Origin: an uncultured Clostridia bacterium
Lineage (GTDB): Bacteria; Bacillota; Clostridia; Oscillospirales; Oscillospiraceae
Reading direction: 5' to 3'
Assembly: GCA_946006895.1 (NCBI GenBank)
Contig: CAMFZO010000093.1
Location: 1 to 6,227, forward strand
Length of the DNA stretch: 6,227 bases
A program made the position numbers and the translations under genes. Of the stretch, positions 1 through 4,935 are shown in pieces. Under the pieces are notes generated by a model that saw only the letters and a list, made by a program, of their open reading frames with translations, was not told the DNA's origin and did no database searches. Position 1 is the first letter of the stretch. Each line of letters begins with the position of its first letter.

Positions 1-103
1 GCATGACGAGGAAGGAGGAGAGCACCGTTTCCGTGATCGTCACGTCGAACAGTCCGAAAAAAGAAAAGGAAAACAGAATTTTCGGGCCGGTCACTTCAAT
101 CAT
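1..103 (-). CDS. atpB: F-type ATP synthase subunit a, N-terminal fragment (runs off left edge)
   Basis: Only the first 34 codons are present; the gene leaves the window at position 1. The start is ATG at 103-101, preceded on the minus strand by a GGGGAG Shine-Dalgarno site about 8 nt upstream. The visible protein begins MIEVTGPKILFSF and continues FGLFDVTITETVLSSFLVM. The 'FG..(D)VT.TE/TV' segment just before the first membrane helix is typical of bacterial subunit a, the membrane subunit forming the proton or sodium half-channels against the c-ring. The ATG overlaps the TGA of the upstream atpI-like gene by 4 nt (ATGA), which suggests translational coupling. The order atpZ-atpI-atpB matches the head of a standard atp operon. 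The key channel arginine lies outside the window, so ion specificity cannot be judged. The call rests on a short N-terminus plus gene order. Confidence 0.82.
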   Translation of the reverse strand, partial: MIEVTGPKILFSFSFFGLFDVTITETVLSSFLVM

Positions 104-510
104 TGTGTATTCTCCCCTTTCTTCATCTTGCGAAACAATTCAAACAGCCACACGGCAATGGGCTGGAAGCACAGGGGCAGCGCCGTTGCCAGCGGGTCAA
201 ATACTTTAGACTTCAGCGCGAGGATCAGAACGGCCGCCAGAAGAACCAGCCGCAGCGCGTAGGTTGCCCGGACATAGAGCTGACCCTTTTCCGGGCTGCC
301 GCGCTTTTCCGCCTGCAGCAGCGCCAGGATCATCACGGTGAAATTGAGCAGCACCGCTCCCGCGCCGAGGGCCGCGCTCCAAAGCACCTTGAGAGAAAAT
401 TTCCCGATCAGGGCGTAAACGGCCAGCATGAGGCCGGTCAGCAGCAGCTCTCCCAGCATCACCGGAAAAACGTCACGGAAAGTCTGCGCGGTCTTATTCG
501 GTTCCGTCAC
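100..510 (-). CDS. atpI: ATP synthase subunit I (AtpI-like) small membrane protein
   Basis: This is a 136-residue protein with four predicted membrane segments at about residues 16-36, 42-65, 84-99 and 104-125, and a lysine-rich C-terminal tail (FRKMKKGEN). Size, topology and position directly upstream of atpB match the ATP synthase I family, thought to help assemble the c-ring or the F0 sector in the cytoplasmic membrane. The start is GTG at 510-508: an AGGAGG Shine-Dalgarno site sits at 524-519, 8 nt upstream, and no in-frame ATG lies nearby. It begins 17 nt inside the upstream atpZ-like gene, and its TGA overlaps the atpB ATG, so all three genes are probably translationally coupled. Sequence conservation in this family is poor. 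The assignment therefore rests mainly on topology and operon position. Confidence 0.75.
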   Translation of the reverse strand: MTEPNKTAQTFRDVFPVMLGELLLTGLMLAVYALIGKFSLKVLWSAALGAGAVLLNFTVMILALLQAEKRGSPEKGQLYVRATYALRLVLLAAVLILALKSKVFDPLATALPLCFQPIAVWLFELFRKMKKGENTQ

Positions 511-760
511 CCTCGCCGCCTCCTTTTCCCTGGGTCGGGTCGATATGGTCCATCGTCTTCAGGATAAAGCTGAACATACTGTAAAGACCGATCAGGACAC
601 CCAGCACGATGGCGACGATCATGGCCCACTTGCCCACGCCTGCCCGGTTCGTCAGGAACCAGCCGCCGAGGATCAGCAGTCCGGCGGGGCAGATCAGGCA
701 GAAAGCCGCCTGCGTGATATAGTTCAGCGCGTACATGACGCGAAAAAACTTTTTCGGCAT
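494..760 (-). CDS. atpZ: AtpZ/AtpI-type small membrane protein, first gene of the atp operon
   Basis: This is an 88-residue protein with two membrane helices at about residues 15-36 and 45-67. They are separated by a short turn with a glycine-rich stretch (GGWFLTNRAGVGKW), and a polar Gly/Asp-rich tail follows. This two-helix hairpin at the head of atp operons is typical of the AtpZ family (putative F0F1-ATPase subunit, 'ATPase gene 1'), implicated in F0 assembly or Mg2+/Ca2+ movement; the precise role is unsettled. I chose the ATG at 760 (MPKKFFRV). A GAGGT site at 773-769 sits 8 nt upstream, and family members usually start with a short Lys-rich segment. An earlier in-frame ATG at 802 lies almost on the predicted transcription start, and the one at 775 overlaps the Shine-Dalgarno site. 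Both are less likely. The 3' end overlaps atpI by 17 nt. Confidence 0.7.
   Translation of the reverse strand: MPKKFFRVMYALNYITQAAFCLICPAGLLILGGWFLTNRAGVGKWAMIVAIVLGVLIGLYSMFSFILKTMDHIDPTQGKGGGEGDGTE
519..524 (-). promoter_or_regulatory. Shine-Dalgarno site that fixes the GTG start of atpI
   Basis: AGGAGG on the minus strand, 8 nt before GTG at 510. It lies inside the last codons of the atpZ-like gene. It is the reason for preferring GTG at this point over an internal ATG at codon 18, which would delete part of the first membrane helix. Confidence 0.7.
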
Positions 761-809
761 GGCAATTAACCTCATAACGACAGGAAATCCAAATATTCCC
801 ATGATGATG

Positions 810-838
810 ATTATAGCTTATTTTGTGCAAAAAAGCAA
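810..838 (-). promoter_or_regulatory. Predicted sigma-A promoter of the atp operon
   Basis: Read on the minus strand, TTGCTT (838-833) is followed after exactly 17 nt by a perfect TATAAT (815-810). Transcription should start near 803, giving a leader of about 43 nt before the atpZ start at 760. This spacing also argues against the ATG at 802 as the true start. It is back-to-back with the metY promoter; the two -35 boxes are about 46 nt apart. Start site and strength are inferred from sequence only. Confidence 0.7.
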
Positions 839-864
839 CCGTGGACACAAAATATTCATTTATC

Positions 865-907
865 CAATCCATGTTTTTTGATGGTTGACAAGCAGAATAC
901 AATCCAT
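865..907 (+). repeat. Direct repeat CAATCCAT in the metY promoter region (possible operator)
   Basis: CAATCCAT occurs at 865-872 and again at 900-907, a 35-nt period. The second copy lies in the promoter spacer, immediately before the -10 box. An imperfect inverted copy, ATGGTTG (881-887), overlaps the start of the -35 box. A repressor or activator could bind here, but eight-base repeats in AT-rich DNA can also arise by chance, so this is a weak call. Confidence 0.25.
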
Positions 908-913
908 TATAAT
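885..913 (+). promoter_or_regulatory. Consensus sigma-A promoter of the metY operon
   Basis: TTGACA at 885-890 and TATAAT at 908-913 are both perfect consensus boxes with the optimal 17-nt spacer. Transcription should begin near 920, leaving about 160 nt of leader before metY at 1080. A promoter this strong upstream of a terminator fits regulation mainly at elongation (attenuation) rather than at initiation. An open reading frame that uses the TTG of the -35 box as its start is an artefact of this promoter. Confidence 0.88.
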
Positions 914-945
914 ATTTGAAAGATTTTTTAAGGGGCGTGATCGGC

Positions 946-1005
946 ATGACGCAAACGGTGAATTTCCGCCGCTGCGCCATCGCTATGCCGTTTTTCGCCC
1001 CTTGA
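946..1005 (+). CDS. Possible 19-residue leader peptide of the metY attenuator
   Basis: ATG at 946 opens a short frame, MTQTVNFRRCAIAMPFFAP, ending at TGA 1003-1005. An AAGGGG sequence (930-935) about 10 nt upstream could act as a ribosome binding site. The frame lies entirely between the two strands of pairing 1 (930-937/996-1003), and its stop codon falls inside the 5' arm of the antiterminator (998-1006). A ribosome that finishes would block the antiterminator and favour termination. A ribosome slowed near the single Cys codon (973-975) would open pairing 1 and leave the antiterminator free. Cys and Met are the relevant amino acids for metY, but only one Cys and one internal Met codon are present. 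A short frame this size can arise by chance in GC-rich DNA. An aptamer without translation is the alternative. Confidence 0.35.
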   Translation: MTQTVNFRRCAIAMPFFAP

Positions 1006-1017
1006 TGCTACCATATC

Positions 1018-1056
1018 AAGGGGCAGTCGCTGCTGCGGCTGTCCCTTTTTGTCTTA
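1018..1056 (+). terminator. Intrinsic terminator within the metY leader (attenuator)
   Basis: AAGGGGCAGTCGC (1018-1030) pairs with GCGGCTGTCCCTT (1035-1047) around a TGCT tetraloop. This gives a 13-bp stem with two G-U wobbles, at 1023/1042 and 1027/1038. A T-rich tract (1046-1056, TTTTTGTCTTA) follows. It lies 24 nt before the metY start codon and downstream of the only visible promoter, so it must be regulated for metY to be expressed. Its 5' arm is shared with the antiterminator pairing. Confidence 0.85.
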
Positions 1057-1079
1057 TTATTACCGTAAGAGGTGTCATT

Positions 1080-2363
1080 ATGAAAGAATTACATCCGGAA
1101 ACTCTGTGTATCCAGGCCGGTTATACGCCGAAAAACGGTGAGCCGCGCCAGATCCCCATCATTCAGAGCACCACCTTCCGCTATGAGACCGCTGACGCCA
1201 TGGGAAGGCTCTTTGACCTGGAGGACAACGGCTATTTCTATTCCCGCCTGAGCAATCCCACCTGTGACGCCGTGGCTGCAAAGATCGCCGCCTTGGAGGG
1301 CGGCACTGCGGCAATGCTCACCGGCTCCGGTCAGGCCGCCAACTTCTTCGCTGTGTTCAATATCGCCGGCTGCGGCGACCATATTGTCTCCTCCGCCTCC
1401 ATCTACGGCGGCACCTTCAACCTGTTTTCCGTCACCATGAAGCGCATGGGTATCGAGGTCACCTTCGTCGATCCCGACTGCACCGAGGAGGAGCTGAACG
1501 CTGCCTTCCGCCCCAACACCAAGGCGGTCTTCGGCGAGACCATCGCCAACCCGGCCCTGACGGTGCTGGACATTGAAAAATTTGCCCGCGCCGCCCACAG
1601 CCACGGCGTTCCCCTCATCGTGGACAACACCTTCGCCACGCCTGTCAACTGCCGTCCCATTCAGTGGGGCGCGGATATTGTGACCCACTCCACCACAAAA
1701 TATATGGACGGTCACGCGGCGGCCCTCGGCGGCTGCATCGTCGACGGCGGCAACTTCGACTGGGCGCAGTACCCCGATAAATTCCCCGGCCTGTGCACCC
1801 CAGACGACAGCTACCACGGCGTGGTCTACGTCGAGCGCTTCGGCAAGGAGGGTGCCTTCATCACCAAGGCCACGGCTCAGCTCATGCGGGATTTCGGCTC
1901 TGTCCAGTCGCCGCAGAACGCGTTCTATACCAATCTGGGCCTGGAAAGCCTGCCCGTGCGGATGCGGCAGCACTGCCAAACGGCACAGAAGGTCGCGGAA
2001 TTCCTGCAGCAGCATGAAAAAATCGCCTGGGTCAGCTATTGCGGCCTGCCCGGTGACAAATACTACGAGCGGGCAAAAAAATACCTGCCCAACGGCTCCT
2101 GCGGCGTGATCTCCTTCGGTGTCAGGGGCGGGCGCGAAGCCGCCGCCCGCTTCATGGAGCATCTGCAGCTTGCGGCCATTGAGACCCACGTGGCCGACGC
2201 ACGCACCTGCTGCCTCCATCCCGCCGGCACGACCCACCGCCAGATGAACGATCAGGAGCTTGCCGCCGCAGGCGTGTCGCCCGATCTGGTGCGGCTGAGC
2301 TGCGGCCTGGAAAACGCCGACGACCTGATCGCCGACATCGCCCAGGCTCTGGAGGCAGTCTGA
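1080..2363 (+). CDS. metY: O-acetylhomoserine sulfhydrylase (O-acetylhomoserine aminocarboxypropyltransferase)
   Basis: This 427-residue enzyme belongs to the Cys/Met-metabolism PLP family (fold type I). It should convert O-acetyl-L-homoserine plus sulfide to L-homocysteine in the cytosol, giving direct sulfur assimilation into methionine. Visible signatures are YSRLSNPT (54-61), with the Tyr-Ser-Arg that contacts PLP phosphate from the neighbouring subunit; GSGQAA (82-87) at the phosphate loop; VDNTFATP (181-188), with Asp182 for the pyridine nitrogen; and HSTTKYMDGH (203-212), with the Schiff-base Lys207. RLSCGLEN (405-412) has the likely carboxylate-binding Arg405. The length and the insert around 225-260 fit MetY (about 425 residues) better than MetB/MetC (about 380-400). 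The ATG at 1080 is chosen because AGAGGTG lies just upstream; 65 further in-frame codons to 885 would cover the promoter and terminator. The stop overlaps the next start by one base (TGATG). Expression is probably controlled by the leader attenuator. Acetyl-specific MetA two genes down supports the substrate. Confidence 0.93.
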   Translation: MKELHPETLCIQAGYTPKNGEPRQIPIIQSTTFRYETADAMGRLFDLEDNGYFYSRLSNPTCDAVAAKIAALEGGTAAMLTGSGQAANFFAVFNIAGCGDHIVSSASIYGGTFNLFSVTMKRMGIEVTFVDPDCTEEELNAAFRPNTKAVFGETIANPALTVLDIEKFARAAHSHGVPLIVDNTFATPVNCRPIQWGADIVTHSTTKYMDGHAAALGGCIVDGGNFDWAQYPDKFPGLCTPDDSYHGVVYVERFGKEGAFITKATAQLMRDFGSVQSPQNAFYTNLGLESLPVRMRQHCQTAQKVAEFLQQHEKIAWVSYCGLPGDKYYERAKKYLPNGSCGVISFGVRGGREAAARFMEHLQLAAIETHVADARTCCLHPAGTTHRQMNDQELAAAGVSPDLVRLSCGLENADDLIADIAQALEAV

Positions 2364-2866
2364 TGGAGATCATCTACCGGCAAGCGCAGCCGTCGGATGC
2401 CGCGCAGCTCCTCTCCTATATGAAAGCCATCGGCGGCGAGAGTGACAATCTGACCTTCGGCGCAGATGGTATCCCCTTCTCCGTGGAGCAGGAGGCACAA
2501 TTTCTGGAAAAGCTGTGCAATAGCAGCCACAGCACCATACTGCTTGCCCTAGACGGCGAGACCATCGTGGGCAATGGCTGCATCGACGGCAACGGAAATC
2601 CCCGCTTCCGCCACCGCCGCAGTTTAGCCATCAGTGTGCGTAAGGCCTACTGGGGCAACGGCATCGGCAGCGGCCTGATGGAACGGCTGATTGCCTTTGC
2701 CAGAGGCACCGGCGCGGAGGTGATCTCCCTGGAGGTGCGCTCCGACAACGACCATGCCAAAGCCCTCTACCGCAAGTTCGGCTTCACCTCTTTCGGCGTT
2801 TTTCGGAAGTTTTTCAAGCTGGGCGAGGCATATTTCGACGCCGATTACATGAACCTATATCTATAA
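2363..2866 (+). CDS. GNAT-family N-acetyltransferase, substrate unknown
   Basis: This 167-residue single-domain protein is the typical size for a GNAT acyltransferase using acetyl-CoA. The core runs from beta strand 4 (LAISVRKAYWGNGIGSGLM, 88-106), with the CoA-pyrophosphate loop WGNGIG (97-102), to ISLEVRSDNDHAKALYRKFGF (121-141). The latter carries the conserved Asn-x-x-Ala-x-x-Leu-Tyr-x-x-x-Gly-Phe signature (N129, A132, Y136, G140, F141). The first ~60 residues form the variable substrate-binding part (QPSDAAQLLSYM...). It resembles the broad RimI/PhnO/YhhY-like class, which does not reveal the substrate. The start is ATG 2363, overlapping the metY stop by one base, with GGAGG (2351-2355) 7 nt upstream. 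It is therefore co-transcribed and coupled with metY, and metA follows after a 24-nt gap. A role on an amino-acid or sulfur metabolite is possible but is inference from position only. Confidence 0.85.
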   Translation: MEIIYRQAQPSDAAQLLSYMKAIGGESDNLTFGADGIPFSVEQEAQFLEKLCNSSHSTILLALDGETIVGNGCIDGNGNPRFRHRRSLAISVRKAYWGNGIGSGLMERLIAFARGTGAEVISLEVRSDNDHAKALYRKFGFTSFGVFRKFFKLGEAYFDADYMNLYL

Positions 2867-2890
2867 AAAAACGCAAAGGAGCATTCCAAT

Positions 2891-3802
2891 ATGCCCATCA
2901 AAATACCCAACGATCTGCCTGCAGCCGCGACTTTGCAGAGTGAAAACATCTTCGTCATGCCCGAGACCCGGGCCGTCACCCAGGACATCCGCCCCCTGGA
3001 GATCCTGATCCTCAATCTGATGCCCACAAAGATCGAGACGGAGACCCAATTCTCCCGCCTGCTGGGCAATTCCCCCCTGCAGGTCCATCTGGAGTTTCTC
3101 CACACCCGTTCCCACGTGGCGAAAAACGTCTCGGCGGAGCATCTGTTCACTTTTTACAAGAACTTTGACGAGATCCGTGACTGCCGCTACGACGGCATGG
3201 TCATCACCGGCGCGCCTGTTGAGCTGATGCCCTTTGAGGAGGTTGAATACTGGGACGAACTGTGCCGGATCATGGAATGGAGCAAGACCCATGTGCACAG
3301 CACGCTGCACATCTGCTGGGGCGCTCAGGCCGGACTGTACTACCACTACGGCATCCAGAAGCACCGCCTGCCTCAGAAACTTTTCGGCGTCTTCCCTCAC
3401 CGGGTGGAATACAAGAATCCCATTCTGCTGCGGGGCTTTGACGACGTTTTCATGGTCCCCCACTCCCGCCACACCACAGTCCTGCGGGAGGATATTGAGA
3501 AGGTCCCCGCGCTGAAAATCGCCGCCGGGTCCGAGGAAGCCGGTGTCTACGCCATTTTCACCGCCGGAGGCCACCAGGTCTTCCTGACGGGCCACGCCGA
3601 ATACGACCCGGACACCCTGAAGCGGGAATACGAGCGTGACAAGGCCCTGGGTCTGCCTATCTCCGTGCCGAAAAACTACTTCCCCAACGACGACGACACC
3701 CGGCAGCCCATGGTCACCTGGCGCAGTCACGCCCATCTGCTCTTCTCCAACTGGCTGAATTATTTCGTCTATCAGACCACGCCCTATGATTTTACCCGCT
3801 GA
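2891..3802 (+). CDS. metAA: Homoserine O-acetyltransferase (MetA type, acetyl-CoA-specific)
   Basis: This 303-residue MetA-family enzyme (class I glutamine amidotransferase-like fold) activates homoserine for methionine synthesis. Catalytic residues fall at the family numbering: Cys142 in HICWGAQAG, His235 and Glu237 in TGHAEYD, plus Lys47 (MPTKIETETQ) and Arg249 (EYERD). Residue 111, in GAPVELMPFEEV, is Glu. In studied MetA enzymes Glu here goes with acetyl-CoA and Gly with succinyl-CoA, so the product should be O-acetylhomoserine, the substrate of MetY in the same operon. The N-terminal segment MPIKIPNDLPA is the usual MetA start. ATG 2891 is preceded by AAGGAG (2876-2881) with 9-nt spacing. 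I see no promoter or terminator in the 24-nt gap after the GNAT gene, so expression probably depends on the metY promoter and its attenuator. Length equals that of typical MetA, and the protein looks intact. Confidence 0.95.
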   Translation: MPIKIPNDLPAAATLQSENIFVMPETRAVTQDIRPLEILILNLMPTKIETETQFSRLLGNSPLQVHLEFLHTRSHVAKNVSAEHLFTFYKNFDEIRDCRYDGMVITGAPVELMPFEEVEYWDELCRIMEWSKTHVHSTLHICWGAQAGLYYHYGIQKHRLPQKLFGVFPHRVEYKNPILLRGFDDVFMVPHSRHTTVLREDIEKVPALKIAAGSEEAGVYAIFTAGGHQVFLTGHAEYDPDTLKREYERDKALGLPISVPKNYFPNDDDTRQPMVTWRSHAHLLFSNWLNYFVYQTTPYDFTR

Positions 3803-3836
3803 TTTTGCCCTGCCAGGAAATTTTTTCATTTTTTTC

Positions 3837-3865
3837 TTGTAATGCGGTGAGGAAGCGAGTATAAT
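3837..3865 (+). promoter_or_regulatory. Predicted sigma-A promoter of asnA-asnS
   Basis: TTGTAA (3837-3842), a 17-nt spacer, then perfect TATAAT (3860-3865). A T-rich run (3820-3836) directly upstream could serve as an UP-type element. Transcription should begin near 3872, leaving only about 30 nt before asnA. There is therefore no room for a T-box or riboswitch. Any control would act at initiation. Confidence 0.72.
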
Positions 3866-3872
3866 AGTCGCT
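3854..3872 (+). repeat. Inverted repeat spanning the asnA -10 box (possible operator)
   Basis: AGCGA (3854-3858) and TCGCT (3868-3872) form a perfect 5-bp inverted repeat around GTATAATAG. It is extended imperfectly by GGA outside on the left and ATTCC on the right. Its position over the -10 box would suit a repressor. The arms are short, so chance is a real alternative. Confidence 0.3.
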
Positions 3873-3902
3873 ATTCCAAAACAAAAGAAAGGAGATGTCA
3901 GA

Positions 3903-4919
3903 ATGAGCAAATGCTTCATTCCCAAGCAGTACAAAAACCCGCTGACGGTCTATGAGACCCAGTGCGCCATCGAGTTCATCAAGCACAATTTCCAGAAAAG
4001 CCTGTGCCGCGCCCTGAATTTGATGCGTGTATCCGCCCCGCTGTTCGTAGAGGAGGCCTCCGGCCTGAATGACAATCTGAACGGCTATGAACGCCCTGTC
4101 TCTTTTGACGTCCCCGACGTTGGCGCCGAGTCCCAGGTGGTCCATTCCCTGGCCAAATGGAAGCGCTACGCTCTGGCTCGTTACGGCTTCCGTCCCGGCA
4201 AGGGTCTGGTGACGGACATGAACGCCATCCGCCGCGACGAGGTCGTCGACAACCTCCACTCGGTCTATGTGGACCAGTGGGACTGGGAAAAGGTTCTGTC
4301 GCCGGAGATGCGCACCGAGGCCTACCTCAAGGATACGGTCCAGCGCATTGTCAATGCCATCTACGTCACCGGCGAGACTTTGAAGATCGAGTATCCGCAG
4401 ATCACTACCCATGTGCCCCGCGAGGTCATTTTCGTCACCACCCAGGAGCTGGAGGACCAGTTCCCGGACCTCCATACCGCCCAGGAGAAGGAGACTGCCT
4501 TCCACCGTCTGCACAAAGACAAGGCCGTCTTCCTCATGCAGATCGGCGGCAAGCTCCGCTCCGGCAAGCCCCACGACGGCCGCGCACCGGACTATGACGA
4601 CTGGCAGCTCAACGGCGACATTCTCTTCTGGAACGAGGTCCTGGACCGCTCCTTTGAGGTGTCCTCCATGGGCATCCGTGTCAGCCCCGAGTCTCTCGAC
4701 CGCCAGTTGACCGAGGCCGGCTGCGACGACCGCCGCAAGCTCCCCTTCCACAAGGCGCTGCTGAGCGGCGAGCTGCCTCTGACCATCGGCGGCGGCATCG
4801 GCCAGTCCCGCCTGTGTATGCTGCTCATGGGCTGCTGCCATATCGGCGAGGTCCAGTCCAGCATCTGGGACAAGGAGACTGTGGCCGCCTGCAAGGCAGC
4901 GGGCGTCATGCTTCTGTAA
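3903..4919 (+). CDS. asnA: Aspartate-ammonia ligase (ammonia-dependent asparagine synthetase A)
   Basis: This 338-residue protein is close to the family's usual ~330. It makes L-asparagine from L-aspartate, ATP and ammonia via an aspartyl-AMP intermediate in the cytosol; its fold is related to class II aminoacyl-tRNA synthetases. Visible family blocks are VVHSLAKWKRYAL (79-91), GLVTDMNAIRRDE (101-113), HSVYVDQWDWEK (119-130), APDYDDW (228-234), LNGDILFW (236-243), SSMGIRV (254-260) and GGGIGQSRLCMLLM (296-309). The last is the synthetase motif-3-like ATP site with Arg303. Asp57, Arg110 and Gln125 align with E. coli AsnA residues Asp46, Arg100 and Gln116 reported as important for catalysis. 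ATG 3903 has AGGAG at 3890-3894, 8 nt upstream. It has its own promoter and is followed after 16 nt by asnS. This is unrelated to the glutamine-dependent AsnB. Confidence 0.96.
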   Translation: MSKCFIPKQYKNPLTVYETQCAIEFIKHNFQKSLCRALNLMRVSAPLFVEEASGLNDNLNGYERPVSFDVPDVGAESQVVHSLAKWKRYALARYGFRPGKGLVTDMNAIRRDEVVDNLHSVYVDQWDWEKVLSPEMRTEAYLKDTVQRIVNAIYVTGETLKIEYPQITTHVPREVIFVTTQELEDQFPDLHTAQEKETAFHRLHKDKAVFLMQIGGKLRSGKPHDGRAPDYDDWQLNGDILFWNEVLDRSFEVSSMGIRVSPESLDRQLTEAGCDDRRKLPFHKALLSGELPLTIGGGIGQSRLCMLLMGCCHIGEVQSSIWDKETVAACKAAGVMLL

Positions 4920-4920
4920 T

Positions 4921-4927
4921 AAAGGAG
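4921..4927 (+). promoter_or_regulatory. Shine-Dalgarno site that fixes the TTG start of asnS
   Basis: AAAGGAG right after the asnA stop (TAATAAAGGAG), 8 nt before TTG at 4936. No ATG exists in the right frame near the expected N-terminus, so this site is the basis for calling a TTG start. Confidence 0.75.
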
Positions 4928-4935
4928 AGACAACA

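Larger units (their letters stand above)
920..1079 (+). promoter_or_regulatory. metY leader RNA with mutually exclusive terminator/antiterminator folds; family not recognised
   Basis: Three pairings are visible. (1) AAGGGGCG (930-937) pairs perfectly with CGCCCCTT (996-1003). It closes an arm with CGGCAT (942-947)/ATGCCG (985-990), CGCA (950-953)/TGCG (973-976) and CGGTG (956-960)/CGCCG (967-971). (2) CCCCTTGAT (998-1006) pairs perfectly with ATCAAGGGG (1015-1023). (3) A terminator hairpin forms from 1018-1030 and 1035-1047. Pairing 2 excludes both 1 and 3, while 1 and 3 can coexist. Pairings 1 plus 3 should therefore give premature termination, and pairing 2 should give readthrough into metY. 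This is riboswitch or attenuator logic. I do not see the conserved cores of SAM-I, SAM-II, cobalamin or T-box leaders. The ligand or signal is unknown; methionine, SAM or cysteine status is a guess from the downstream genes. Confidence 0.75.

Noticed and set aside
103..567. Plus-strand open frame opposite the atpI and atpZ genes
   Set aside because: The product is Gln/Arg/His-rich and resembles no family. The minus-strand genes have membrane topology, Shine-Dalgarno sites and operon order.
760..802. Upstream starts (ATG 802 or ATG 775) for the atpZ-like gene
   Set aside because: ATG 802 lies at the predicted transcription start and would be leaderless. ATG 775 overlaps the Shine-Dalgarno site serving ATG 760.
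885..1079. A 65-residue N-terminal extension of metY starting at TTG 885
   Set aside because: The TTG is part of the TTGACA -35 box, and the stretch covers the -10 box and the terminator hairpin. The translated extension has no family resemblance, while the ATG at 1080 has a good Shine-Dalgarno site and gives a standard MetY N-terminus.
920..1079. SAM-I riboswitch or T-box in the metY leader
   Set aside because: Both are common before methionine genes, but I cannot find the SAM-I four-way junction core or the T-box GGTGG antiterminator motif. The leader is only about 160 nt. It is kept as an unclassified attenuator.
1089..2237. Long antisense open frame (382 codons) opposite metY
   Set aside because: It is a shadow of G/C-rich third positions. 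It is Gly/Val/Ala-rich, shows no recognisable domain or ribosome site, and metY itself has full family motifs.
3803..3836. Rho-independent terminator after metA
   Set aside because: There are T runs (from 3820), but the only preceding inverted repeat is CCT/AGG of 3 bp, too weak to call. The T-rich tract may instead belong to the asnA promoter.
2861..3934. Antisense open frame (357 codons) opposite metA
   Set aside because: It mirrors metA codon bias, spans the asnA promoter and start, and has no recognisable motif.
3792..4841. Antisense open frame (349 codons) opposite asnA
   Set aside because: Low-complexity Leu/Val/Ala/Gly composition reflects the opposite strand of asnA. I see no promoter or Shine-Dalgarno support.
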